A stretch of 64,000 nucleotides of DNA, taken from positions 496,001 through 560,000 of the forward strand of contig NZ_JBIGHV010000003.1 in assembly GCF_043555835.1 (NCBI RefSeq). Direction: 5' to 3'. Positions 35,053-45,000 of the stretch are shown in pieces. The position numbers were made by a program, and so were the translations under genes. Position 1 is the first letter of the stretch. Each line of letters starts with the position of its first letter. The notes under the pieces were generated by a model, which made no database searches, had not been told where the DNA came from, and worked only from the letters and a program-made list of their open reading frames with translations. Source of the stretch: Pelomonas parva. GTDB taxonomy: Bacteria > Pseudomonadota > Gammaproteobacteria > Burkholderiales > Burkholderiaceae_C.

Positions 35053-35469
35053 ATGCGCATCCTGTTCGACAGCTCGGCGCTGCTGAAGCGCTATCTGCCC
35101 GAAGCCGGCCGCGAAGCGGTGCTGGCCTGGGTGCAAAAAGCTGACGCGATCGTCGCGGCACCGCACACCAAGCTGGAGCTGCACTCGGCCATTGCCCGTC
35201 TGCAGCGGGAGGCGCCGCTCCCCGGCGACTCGCTGCACGGCACGGGAGAGGAGATCGAGCGCAGCTTTGCCGACATCGAGGTGTTGCCGTTCACGCCGCA
35301 GCTGGAGCGCGCCGCCGTGCGGGCGCTGTACGCCGCGCCCGTGCGCGCGATGGACGCGCTGCATGTGGGTGCGGCGTGGCTGGCGCGGGCCGACATGTTC
35401 GTCACCGCCGACCGCCGCCAGGCCGCCGCCGCCCGTGCGATGGGCCTGCCCACCGAACTGCTGGAGTAA
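35053..35469 (+). CDS. PIN-domain toxin (VapC-like RNase)
   Basis: A 138-residue protein starting MRILFDSSALLKRY, with the first catalytic Asp at residue 6. Further PIN acids are Glu in KLELHSAIARL, Asp in RAMDALHVGAAWL and Asp in FVTADRRQAAAA. These are the expected four acidic residues that hold Mg2+, so the RNase site looks intact. Together with the Phd-like antitoxin it forms a type II toxin-antitoxin system. A GTG at 35038 overlapping the antitoxin stop is an alternative start. mnmG starts 6 bp downstream. Confidence 0.88.
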   Translation: MRILFDSSALLKRYLPEAGREAVLAWVQKADAIVAAPHTKLELHSAIARLQREAPLPGDSLHGTGEEIERSFADIEVLPFTPQLERAAVRALYAAPVRAMDALHVGAAWLARADMFVTADRRQAAAARAMGLPTELLE

Positions 35470-35475
35470 TCGACC

Positions 35476-37424
<1,949 letters not shown>

Positions 37425-37428
<4 letters not shown>

Positions 37429-38051
37429 AGGACACGCTAGCAAGCGCCGCCCGCGAACTTGGCCTGGATCTCAGCGACGCCCAACTCGACCAGCTGCTGG
37501 CCTACCTGGCCTTGCTGCAGAAGTGGAACAAGGTCTACAACCTGACCGCCGTGCGTGACCCGGCACAGATGCTGAGCCACCACCTGATCGACAGCCTGTC
37601 CGTCATCGCACCGCTGCAGCGCCACGGCGCGCCGGCCCGGCTGATGGACGTGGGTGCCGGCGGCGGCCTGCCGGGCGTCGTCATCGCCATCTGCTTCCCT
37701 GGCACTGACGTGAGCTGCGTGGACGCCGTCGCCAAGAAGGCGACCTTCATCCAGCAGGTGGCGGCGGAGCTGAAGCTGCCCAACCTGCACGGCGTGCACA
37801 GCCGCGTCGAGCAGCTGAAGGCGGAGTCTTTCGGTGTCATCACCTCCCGCGCCTTCGCGTCGCTGGTCGACTTCACCAGCCTGACCCGTCAACTGCTGGC
37901 CGAAGGCGCTGTGTGGATGGCCATGAAGGGCCAGCACCCAGCCGACGAGATCGCCGCTCTGCCCGCCGACGTGGACGTGTTTCACGTGGAACAACTGGCC
38001 GTCCCGGGCCTGGACGCCCAGCGCTGCATCATCTGGATGCGGCCTCGCTGA
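37425..38051 (+). CDS. rsmG: 16S rRNA (guanine527-N7)-methyltransferase RsmG (GidB)
   Basis: A 208-residue SAM-dependent methyltransferase that modifies G527 of 16S rRNA; loss of the enzyme gives low-level streptomycin resistance in several species. Motifs seen: YNLTAVRDPAQMLSHHLIDSL, MDVGAGGGLPGVVIAI (SAM site) and VITSRAFASLVDF. The start overlaps the mnmG stop (ATGA). A third parS site lies near its 3' end. Confidence 0.97.
37978..37993. other. parS site 3 (inside rsmG)
   Basis: TGTTTCACGTGGAACA; read on the other strand it is TGTTCCACGTGAAACA, which fits the degenerate parS consensus TGTTNCACGTGAAACA exactly. It lies near the 3' end of rsmG. Confidence 0.9.
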
Positions 38052-38129
38052 GATCACTTCACGGGTCGCGCCCGAGAGGCGCCCCGTCCTCTCCCCGGTA
38101 CGATGCCGGCAGTCCGAGAACTGGAACCC

Positions 38130-38903
38130 ATGGCCAAGATTTTCTGCATCGCCAATCAGAAGGGCGGCGTCGGCAAGACCACCACCACCGTCAACCTCGC
38201 CGCCGGCCTGGCGCAGATCGGCCAGCGCGTCCTCGTCGTCGACCTGGACCCGCAGGGCAACGCCACCATGGGCTCCGGCATCGACAAGCGCAAGCTGGAG
38301 CTGACGGTCTATGACGTGCTGCTGGAATCCGCCACGCTGCAAGAGGCCAAGATCCGCGCCGACAAGGCCGGCTATGACGTGCTCGGCGCCAACCGCGAAC
38401 TGGCCGGCGCCGAGGTGGACCTGGTCGCGCTGGAGCGCCGCGAGGCCCGGCTGAAGGCTGCGCTGGCCGAGGCCGGCCAGGACTACGACTTCATCCTCAT
38501 CGACTGCCCGCCGTCGCTGTCCATGCTGACGCTGAACGGCCTGTGCAGCGCCCACGGCGTCATCGTGCCCATGCAGTGCGAGTACTTCGCGCTGGAAGGC
38601 CTGACCGACCTGGTCAACACCATCAAGCAGATCCACGCCAACCTCAACCCGGACCTGCAGATCATTGGCCTGCTGCGCGTCATGTTCGACCCGCGCATCA
38701 CGCTGCAGCAGCAGGTCAGCGAGCAGCTCAAGGCCCACTTCGGCAACAAGGTGTTCGACAGCGTCATCCCGCGCAACGTGCGGCTGGCCGAGGCGCCCAG
38801 CTACGGGCTGCCGGGCGTGGTGTTCGACCCGTCCTCCAAGGGCGCCATCGCCTTCGTCGACTTCGCCAAGGAGATGGTGGCGCGCATCGAGACGATGCGG
38901 TGA
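38130..38903 (+). CDS. parA: Chromosome-partitioning ATPase ParA (Soj)
   Basis: A 257-residue cytosolic ATPase. The deviant Walker A motif KGGVGKTTT is at residues 11-19; LVVDLDPQGNATMGSG follows, and DFILIDCPPSLSML is the Walker B region. ParA binds DNA and moves ParB-parS complexes to separate replication origins. The start at 38130 (MAKIFCIANQ) is the standard one; the in-frame ATG at 38103 would add nine residues. It follows rsmG by 78 bp. Unusually, parB is not next to it but 11.5 kb downstream. Confidence 0.96.
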   Translation: MAKIFCIANQKGGVGKTTTTVNLAAGLAQIGQRVLVVDLDPQGNATMGSGIDKRKLELTVYDVLLESATLQEAKIRADKAGYDVLGANRELAGAEVDLVALERREARLKAALAEAGQDYDFILIDCPPSLSMLTLNGLCSAHGVIVPMQCEYFALEGLTDLVNTIKQIHANLNPDLQIIGLLRVMFDPRITLQQQVSEQLKAHFGNKVFDSVIPRNVRLAEAPSYGLPGVVFDPSSKGAIAFVDFAKEMVARIETMR

Positions 38904-39439
38904 GCCTCGTCACGCTGCGCCCGATGCGGGCCGAAGACGCCGACACCGTCGCCGCCCTGCACGCCACCAGCTGGCGCAGTGCCTATCGCGGCATGCTGAC
39001 GGATGACTTCCTGGACAACCAGGTCGTCGCCGACCGCCAGGCCGTCTGGCGCGAGCGCCTGCAAGGCCCTGCCACCGCGCCGGCCTTTGGCGTCGTGGCG
39101 GAAGACGCCAAAGGCCAGATGATCGGCTTCACCTACGTGCTGCTGCACCACGACCCCGTCTGGGGCTCGCTGATCGACAACCTGCACGTCCTCCCGGAAC
39201 ACAAGGGCGACGGCATCGGTCGCCGGTTGCTGCAGGCCGTGGCGAAGCAGTTGGGCACCGAGCACACCCGGCCCTGCTTCCTCTGGGTGCTCGACGCCAA
39301 CGAACCCGCCAAGCGCTTCTACGCCCGCATGGGCGCCGAGTTCGCCGAGCAGAGCATGGCGCCGCCGTTCGGCGGGGTGTCGCTGCCGGAGTGGCGCTGT
39401 GTCTGGCGCGATCCAGCCACCTTGTTGAACGATGCTTGA
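38900..39439 (+). CDS. GNAT family N-acetyltransferase (first of three)
   Basis: A 179-residue acetyltransferase with a GTG start overlapping the parA stop (GTGA). It shows LRPMRAEDADTVAALHATSWRSAYRG at the start, the acetyl-CoA loop VLPEHKGDGIGRRLLQAVAKQ in the middle and NEPAKRFYARMGAEFAEQS near the end. The substrate is unknown. The tight coupling to parA is notable. Its end overlaps the second GNAT gene by 8 bp. Confidence 0.88.
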   Translation: MSLVTLRPMRAEDADTVAALHATSWRSAYRGMLTDDFLDNQVVADRQAVWRERLQGPATAPAFGVVAEDAKGQMIGFTYVLLHHDPVWGSLIDNLHVLPEHKGDGIGRRLLQAVAKQLGTEHTRPCFLWVLDANEPAKRFYARMGAEFAEQSMAPPFGGVSLPEWRCVWRDPATLLNDA

Positions 39440-40178
39440 CGCCCTCGCCCTCCGCGCCGAACTCGCCGGCCTCGACGCCAGCGCCCCGCCCCAGCAAGCC
39501 GACATCGACGGCTGGCTGATCCGCCTGTCACCGGGCAAGGCCAAGCGCTCCCGCTGCATCAATGCGCTGCGAGAGGGCACGCTGCCGCTGGACGACCTGC
39601 TGGCCCGCTGCAAACAGGCCTACGACGCCGCCGGCCTGCCGCTGGCCGTGCGCGTCACGCCCTGGAGCCAGCCCGCCGACCTGGACGCGCGTCTCGCCGC
39701 CAAGGGCTGGAATGCCTTCGACGCGGCCGACGTGATGGTGCTGGACTCGCTGACCCCCGACCCCGCGCCGGTCGCCCTCCAGGCCCTCGATGCGCCCGCC
39801 TACGCCACCCTCGTCGGCACGCTGCGCGGCTCATCGGCGAAAGCCATCGCGGCCCACGCCGAGCGCATCGCTAACGCCCCGGTCACCTACCAAGGCTTTG
39901 CGCTCAACGATGCGGCTGGCGCCCTGCTCGCCTGCGGCCAGATGGTCGTCGACGGCGACATCGTCGGCCTCTACGACATCGCCTCGGCCGTGCAGCGGCG
40001 AGGCCATGCCGACCGCCTGTGCCGCGCGCTGCTCGCCCTCGCCCACGCCCAGGGCGCGCACCAGGCCTATCTGCAGGTGGGCAGCGACAACGAGGTCGCC
40101 AAGCGGCTCTACACGCGCATGGGCTTCGTGTTCGCCTATCGCTACCACTACCGCAGCCCCGAGCAAGAGTTGGTGTGA
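39432..40178 (+). CDS. GNAT family N-acetyltransferase (second of three)
   Basis: A 248-residue protein. The N-terminal half (DGWLIRLSPGKAKRSRCINAL) and the C-terminal GNAT fold (GLYDIASAVQRRGHADRLCRALL, NEVAKRLYTRMGFVFAYRYHYR) fit two-domain GNAT proteins whose substrate is unknown. The acetyl-CoA loop is the variant QRRGHA rather than the canonical Q/RxxGxG/A with three Gly. It overlaps both flanking GNAT genes, so the three form one transcript behind parA. Confidence 0.85.
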   Translation: MLDALALRAELAGLDASAPPQQADIDGWLIRLSPGKAKRSRCINALREGTLPLDDLLARCKQAYDAAGLPLAVRVTPWSQPADLDARLAAKGWNAFDAADVMVLDSLTPDPAPVALQALDAPAYATLVGTLRGSSAKAIAAHAERIANAPVTYQGFALNDAAGALLACGQMVVDGDIVGLYDIASAVQRRGHADRLCRALLALAHAQGAHQAYLQVGSDNEVAKRLYTRMGFVFAYRYHYRSPEQELV

Positions 40179-40669
40179 AGCTCCGCCGCCTCGAACCCAC
40201 GGACCTCGCCGCCTTCCAGGCCTACCGCAACGATCCCGACGTGGGCCGCTGGCAGGGCTGGCTGCCCAGGTCCGACGCCGAGGCTCTGGCGTTCCTGAAC
40301 GAGATGGCCGCCGTGCCACTCTTCCGGCCGGGCGAGTGGACGCAGCTCGGCATTGCCGACGAGCTAACCGATCAACTGCTCGGCGACCTGGGCGTCTACA
40401 TCCACAGCGACGGCATAGCGGCCGAGTTCGGCTTCACGCTGGCCCGCGCGGCGCAGGGCCGGGGCATCGCCAGCGCTGCGGTGCGCGAGGCCATCGCCCT
40501 CGTGTTCGACCAGACGCCTGTCGCCCGCATCCACGCCCAGACCGACGCGCGCAACAACGCCTGCATCCGGCTGCTGGAGCGCCTGCCCGCGCGCCTCGTC
40601 GACCGCATCGCCACCGAGTTCCGCCGCGAGGCCTGCATCGAGCTTCGTTACGAACTGGCACAACGCTGA
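40175..40669 (+). CDS. GNAT family N-acetyltransferase (third of three; RimJ/RimL-like)
   Basis: A 164-residue protein with a GTG start overlapping the previous stop. LRRLEPTDLAAFQAYRNDPDVGRWQGW at the N-terminus is the RimJ/RimL-type pattern, and AAQGRGIASAAVREAIALVF is the acetyl-CoA loop. The N-terminal acceptor or antibiotic substrate cannot be told. The DARNNACIRLLERLPAR region lacks the usual Gly-F after the LLE helix, a small divergence. Confidence 0.85.
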   Translation: MKLRRLEPTDLAAFQAYRNDPDVGRWQGWLPRSDAEALAFLNEMAAVPLFRPGEWTQLGIADELTDQLLGDLGVYIHSDGIAAEFGFTLARAAQGRGIASAAVREAIALVFDQTPVARIHAQTDARNNACIRLLERLPARLVDRIATEFRREACIELRYELAQR

Positions 40670-40770
40670 CACGCCCGGCTCCCACGTTTGCAGGTGGTTG
40701 CCGACTCGGCGGGTCACAGCGCCGCGTCAACATCGCGCCTCCGTCGTCACCACAACCTCAGCCCCGTCGC

Positions 40771-41793
40771 ATGAACCTGCCTCGCCAGCTCCTCGCCCTC
40801 ATCCCGGCCCTCAGCCTCGCCACCGCCGCGTTGGCGAACACCCCACCGGCCGACGTCGCAGGCGGCGCCGACCACCCGCTCATCAAGCGCTTCGCCGGCT
40901 CCTGGCTGGCCGGCCAGCGCGTGGCCGAGTGGGACGCCGCCGAGCTGCCGGGATCTGCGCAAGTGAACAAGCGCGACAAGCAGAAGTTCGCCGACGTCAT
41001 CAGCCTCGAAGGCAAGGTCACGCGGCTGCTCTACATCGCGCCGCAGGGCAAGTCGTCGCTGGAGGTCTGGCGCAACTACGAACAGGCGCTGAGCCAGGCC
41101 GGGCTGAAGAAGCGCTTCGTCTGCGAGCGCGACTGCTACGACCTCTACCTCTCATGGGCCCGGCAGTTCGATCCCAACAAGGGCATGAACTGGGCCAAGG
41201 CCTACATCGAGGCGCCCGGCGGCCGGAGCTACGCGCTGACCTCGGCCCTCAACTCCGACGAGGGCCGCATGCTGGTCGGCACGCTGGGCAAGCCGGGCCA
41301 GGAGGCCACGGTGCTGCTCTACACCTCCGTGGCCGCCAATGCGAAAACCGGCTATGTCGCCACCTACCTGCAGGTCGTCGAACCCAAGGCCATGGCCACG
41401 GGCCAGGTCAGCGTCGACCCGGCCGCGCTGCAGGCCGGCCTCGCGGCGGAAGGCCGCGTCACGCTGACAGGCCTGTTCTTCGACACCGGCAAGACCGAGT
41501 TGAAGCCCGAGTCCAAGGCCCAGCTCGACGCCATGGCCGAGCTGCTGAAAAGCCAGCCGGCGCTGAAGGCGTACATCGTCGGCCACACCGACAACGTCGG
41601 CAGCTTCGACGCCAACGAGAAGCTCAGCCTGGCCCGTGCCCAGGCCGTCGTCGCGGCGTTGACAGCGGCGCCATACAAGGTCGACGCCAAGCGCCTCGCA
41701 CCCAAGGGGCTGGCCAGCCTGGCGCCCGTGGCCGGCAATGGCGACGACGCCGGCAAGGCCAGGAACCGGCGAGTGGAGCTGGTGGCGCAGTAA
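40771..41793 (+). CDS. OmpA family protein with DUF4892-like N-terminal domain
   Basis: A 340-residue exported protein. The signal peptide is LLALIPALSLATAALAN. Residues 30-220 resemble DUF4892 (HPLIKRFAGSWLAGQRVAEW, YALTSAL, TVLLYTSVAAN). Residues 225-340 are the OmpA peptidoglycan-binding domain (LFFDTGKTELKPESKAQLDAM, IVGHTDNVGSFDANEKLSLARAQAV, NRRVELV). It anchors to the cell wall, perhaps from the outer membrane. It is preceded by a 101-bp gap after the third GNAT gene. Confidence 0.88.
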   Translation: MNLPRQLLALIPALSLATAALANTPPADVAGGADHPLIKRFAGSWLAGQRVAEWDAAELPGSAQVNKRDKQKFADVISLEGKVTRLLYIAPQGKSSLEVWRNYEQALSQAGLKKRFVCERDCYDLYLSWARQFDPNKGMNWAKAYIEAPGGRSYALTSALNSDEGRMLVGTLGKPGQEATVLLYTSVAANAKTGYVATYLQVVEPKAMATGQVSVDPAALQAGLAAEGRVTLTGLFFDTGKTELKPESKAQLDAMAELLKSQPALKAYIVGHTDNVGSFDANEKLSLARAQAVVAALTAAPYKVDAKRLAPKGLASLAPVAGNGDDAGKARNRRVELVAQ

Positions 41794-41879
41794 GCCCGGC
41801 CAGGCGGGAAAACGCGGGGGCCGGCAGCCACCCGCAGACGCTGGCGTGCAGCTAGAGTCCGCGCCGCTACCCACATTTT

Positions 41880-41893
41880 TGGAATCGCTTCCA
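41880..41893. promoter_or_regulatory. LacI-family-type operator upstream of the GH3 gene
   Basis: TGGAATCGCTTCCA has TGGAA/TTCCA arms around a central CG, the form of LacI/GalR family operators (TGGAANCGNTTCCA). It lies 26 bp before the glucosidase ATG, over the expected promoter, so the gene is probably repressed until a sugar is present. The regulator gene is not in this window. Confidence 0.6.
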
Positions 41894-41919
41894 CGCCCGC
41901 GCGGGGAGCGCCGCCCGCC

Positions 41920-44166
41920 ATGAAAACACTGCACGCTTCCTTGCTGGCCACGGCCGTTTCGCTGGCCCTGTGCACCGCCGCGCCGCCGCTGCTCGCCGCC
42001 GGCAGCGCCCAGCCCTGGATGGACAAGGCCAGGACCTCGGCACAGCGGACCGAGCTGGTGCTGAAGGCCATGACGCTGGAGGAGAAGCTGCTGCTGCTGT
42101 TCGGCTACGCCTCGGGCGACCAGCTGGCGCAGATCGACGCCAGCGTCATCCCCGGCGTGAACACCCGGGAGCTGAAGGCCACCGTGATCCCCGGCTCGGC
42201 CGGCTACATCCCCGGCATCCCGCGCCTCGGCATCCCGGCGCAGTTCCAGACCGACGCCTCCATCGGCGTGCGCAACCCCTATCTGGAGCGCACCTCCCTG
42301 CCCTCGTCCCTGGCCACCGCCGCCAGCTGGGACCCGCGCGTGACCGAGGCTGGCGGCAAGATGATCGGCCTGGAGGCGCGGCTGTCGGGCTTCAACGTCA
42401 TGCTCGCGGGCGGCGTCAACCTGGCGCGCGAGGCGCAGAACGGCCGCAACTTCGAATACACCGGCGAAGACCCGCTGCTCGCCGCCGAGATGGGCGCCGG
42501 GCTGATCCGCGGCGTGCAGGCCAACCACATCATCTCCACGGTCAAGCACTACCTGATCAACGCGCAGGAGACCGGCCGCACGCTGGTGAGCGCGCAGATC
42601 TCCGAGCCGGCGCTGCGCATGAGCGACGCGTTAGCTTTTGAGCTCGCCATCGAGAAGTCCAGCCCCGGCTCGGTGATGTGCTCGTACAACCGCATCAACG
42701 ACGTCTACGCCTGCCAGAACGACAAGTGGCAGAACGGCGTGCTCAAGGGCGACTGGGGCTACAAGGGCTACGTGATGTCCGACTGGGGCGCCGTGCACTC
42801 GACCGTGCAGGACGCCAACGGCGGGCTGGACCAGCAGTCCGGCTTCCCCTTCGACAAGGTGCCCTACTTCGCCGCGCCGCTGAAGGACGCCGTCGCTGAC
42901 GGCTCCGTGCCCAAGGCCCGCATCGACGACATGGCCCGGCGCATCCTCTGGGCGATGTTCGACAAGGGCGTGGTGGACCACCCCATCAAGGCCGGGGCCA
43001 TCGACTACGCCGCCCATGCGCTGATCTCGCAGGCGGCGGCTGAGCAGTCGCTGGTGCTGCTGAAGAACGAGGCCGGCATGCTGCCGCTGGCCCCGAGCGC
43101 CGCACCCAAGCGCGTGGCCATCATCGGCAGCTACGCCGACAAGGCCGTGCTTTCCGGCGGTGGCTCCGCCGTCGTCACGCCCATCGGCGGCAACGCCGTG
43201 CCGGGCCTGGGCCCAGGCGGCTGGCTGACGCAGGTGTGGGAGCCGTCGTCGCCGATGAAGGCCTTGCAGCAACAGCTGCCGGCGACGCAGTTCGCCTTCG
43301 ATGCCGGCACCCACGTCGACGCTGCGGCCAAGGCCGCCGCCGCCGCGGATGTCGCCATCGTCTTTGTCCACCAGTGGACGGCCGAGTCGCTGGACGCGCC
43401 GTCGCTGAGCCTGGGCGGCAACCAGGACGCCGTCGTCAGCGCGGTGGCCAAGGCCAACCCGAACACCGTCGTCGTCGTCGAGAGCGGCGGCGCCGTGCTG
43501 ATGCCCTGGCACAAGGACGTGAAGGCCATCCTGGCGGCCTTCTACCCGGGCGCCAGAGGCGGCGAAGCCATCACCCGGCTGCTCACAGGCGCAGTCAACC
43601 CGTCGGGCCGCCTGCCCCTGACCTTCCCCGCCAGCGCGGACCAACTCGTGCGCCCGAAGATCACCGGCAAGTCTGAAGGCCCGCTGTTCACGGTGCGCTA
43701 CACCGAAGGCGCGGCCGTGGGCTACAAGTGGTTCGACCTGCAGGGGCACAAGCCGCTGTACGCGTTTGGGCATGGGCTGTCGTACACGAGCTTCGAGCTG
43801 GGCGGCCTGCAGGCCAGCCAGGCCAAGGCGCAGGTGACGGTCAAGTTCTCCGTCAAGAACACCGGCAAGCGCGAGGGCGCCTCGGTGGGTCAGGTCTACA
43901 TCCGCGCGCCGCACAGCGCCAAGTGGGAAGCGCCTCGACGCCTGGTGGGCTTCGACAAGCTAAAGCTGAAGCCGGGAGAGACCGGCACCAGCGCGGTCAA
44001 GATCGATCCACGTTTGCTGGCCACCTTCGACGAGGCCACCGGCCAATGGGTGATCGCGCCCGGCACGTATGAAGTGCAGCTCGGCGCCGGCTCGGACGAC
44101 ATCCGCGCCACCACCAAGCTGTCGCTGGCGGGGCGGCGGTTCACGTCTGCTCAGTTGCGGCGCTGA
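41920..44166 (+). CDS. Secreted glycoside hydrolase family 3 beta-glucosidase
   Basis: A 748-residue exported enzyme with the signal peptide LLATAVSLALCTAAPPLLAA. The GH3 N-terminal domain has the substrate Lys-His (TVKHYLINAQET) and the nucleophile Asp288 in YVMSDWGAVHST. The C-terminal alpha/beta domain (VLLKNEAGMLPLAP, VVVESGGAVLMPW) supplies the acid/base. The last 120 residues are a fibronectin-III-like domain (SVKNTGKREGASVGQVYI). It should cut beta-linked glucose from oligosaccharides in the periplasm or outside. A LacI-type operator is upstream and a 108-bp inverted repeat follows. Confidence 0.93.
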   Translation: MKTLHASLLATAVSLALCTAAPPLLAAGSAQPWMDKARTSAQRTELVLKAMTLEEKLLLLFGYASGDQLAQIDASVIPGVNTRELKATVIPGSAGYIPGIPRLGIPAQFQTDASIGVRNPYLERTSLPSSLATAASWDPRVTEAGGKMIGLEARLSGFNVMLAGGVNLAREAQNGRNFEYTGEDPLLAAEMGAGLIRGVQANHIISTVKHYLINAQETGRTLVSAQISEPALRMSDALAFELAIEKSSPGSVMCSYNRINDVYACQNDKWQNGVLKGDWGYKGYVMSDWGAVHSTVQDANGGLDQQSGFPFDKVPYFAAPLKDAVADGSVPKARIDDMARRILWAMFDKGVVDHPIKAGAIDYAAHALISQAAAEQSLVLLKNEAGMLPLAPSAAPKRVAIIGSYADKAVLSGGGSAVVTPIGGNAVPGLGPGGWLTQVWEPSSPMKALQQQLPATQFAFDAGTHVDAAAKAAAAADVAIVFVHQWTAESLDAPSLSLGGNQDAVVSAVAKANPNTVVVVESGGAVLMPWHKDVKAILAAFYPGARGGEAITRLLTGAVNPSGRLPLTFPASADQLVRPKITGKSEGPLFTVRYTEGAAVGYKWFDLQGHKPLYAFGHGLSYTSFELGGLQASQAKAQVTVKFSVKNTGKREGASVGQVYIRAPHSAKWEAPRRLVGFDKLKLKPGETGTSAVKIDPRLLATFDEATGQWVIAPGTYEVQLGAGSDDIRATTKLSLAGRRFTSAQLRR

Positions 44167-44188
44167 GGCGTCTCAGCCGCTGTCACTC

Positions 44189-44297
44189 GTAGGTTGGGGG
44201 TGAGCTGCGGCGAACCCCAACGCCGGAGGCAAACCAAACGGCGCGTCGCGCTGCCGATACGCGTTGTTGGGGTTCACTGCGTTCACCCCAACCTACC
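44189..44297. repeat. Inverted repeat of the GTAGGTTGGGG type (REP/BIME-like)
   Basis: GTAGGTTGGGGGTGAGC...GAACCCCAAC starting at 44189 is matched by the imperfect reverse complement GTTGGGGTTCACTGCGTTCACCCCAACCTACC ending at 44297. I recall this string as a frequent intergenic element in betaproteobacteria. Here it sits at the edge of the AT-richer DUF1780 gene and could act as a bidirectional terminator between it and the glucosidase. The rest of 44167-44373 shows nothing else. Confidence 0.8.
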
Positions 44298-44373
44298 GGG
44301 CTGAGGCGCACAAGGCCAAAGGCCACCGGGCCGCACGATAGTTGGCGAGTGGAGGTTCACTGCCTTTGCCAAA

Positions 44374-44997
44374 TCACGCGTCCTCAACAATCTCAGTGAG
44401 CACCGTCCCCACACGGGCGCGCAGAAACTCTGGTGCGCTCGTTGTTGCGTCGAAAAATAAGGCATGGCGGCCTCCATACACTGCCGATACAGAACGCCAG
44501 CCATATTGAGCGAACGTTTGCGGTTGAGGCATAGGTCCAACAGTCAACCAGTGCTCGGTCAGATTGACGTAAAGCAAGGCGTCAAGATTGGTTCTGACCG
44601 CCGGCGCGTAGTGATTGGCAAGCTCCGCAAGCTTGGCTTTGATCAGTTCACCGACACCGACAGGCGTGATGTCTTTCGGCGAGTACCCGATCTGCTCATT
44701 GGGAACCCCACCATTGGCGAGTGCTTCCACCAGCGCCTCCTTGTACTCTCTGTGGCGCTCACGCCCAGGATCAAGTATTTCCTTTACTTCAAAGCGCGCT
44801 GTTCTGAAGCAAACATCGGGAGGTTCATTCGCGGACGATGTCACCTCAGACTCAGCGAACTCCACGCCAGCACTGCGAAGCAACTCTCGGCAAACCCACT
44901 TCTCTCTTTCACACTTGCTGGCTCCGGAGAAAAAAGCAACTGCTCTGCGGAGTTGGTCAACACCGGTTTGAGAATCCTCATCACTGGATTCACCCAT
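44374..44997 (-). CDS. DUF1780 family putative endonuclease
   Basis: A 207-residue protein with NEPPDVCFRTARFEVKEIL near residues 57-75, then GRERHREYKEALVEAL. Pro60-Asp61 followed by Glu70-Val71-Lys72 forms a PD-(D/E)XK nuclease core, as in DUF1780 proteins. Its GC is clearly lower than its neighbours (30 of 60 bases at 44881-44940 by hand count, against about 70% around), so it was probably acquired. Its start lies 3 bp after the stop of the hydrolase gene, so it is the third gene of the CHAT-like operon. A nuclease effector role is inference. Confidence 0.75.
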   Translation of the reverse strand: MGESSDEDSQTGVDQLRRAVAFFSGASKCEREKWVCRELLRSAGVEFAESEVTSSANEPPDVCFRTARFEVKEILDPGRERHREYKEALVEALANGGVPNEQIGYSPKDITPVGVGELIKAKLAELANHYAPAVRTNLDALLYVNLTEHWLTVGPMPQPQTFAQYGWRSVSAVYGGRHALFFDATTSAPEFLRARVGTVLTEIVEDA

Positions 44998-45000
44998 GGT

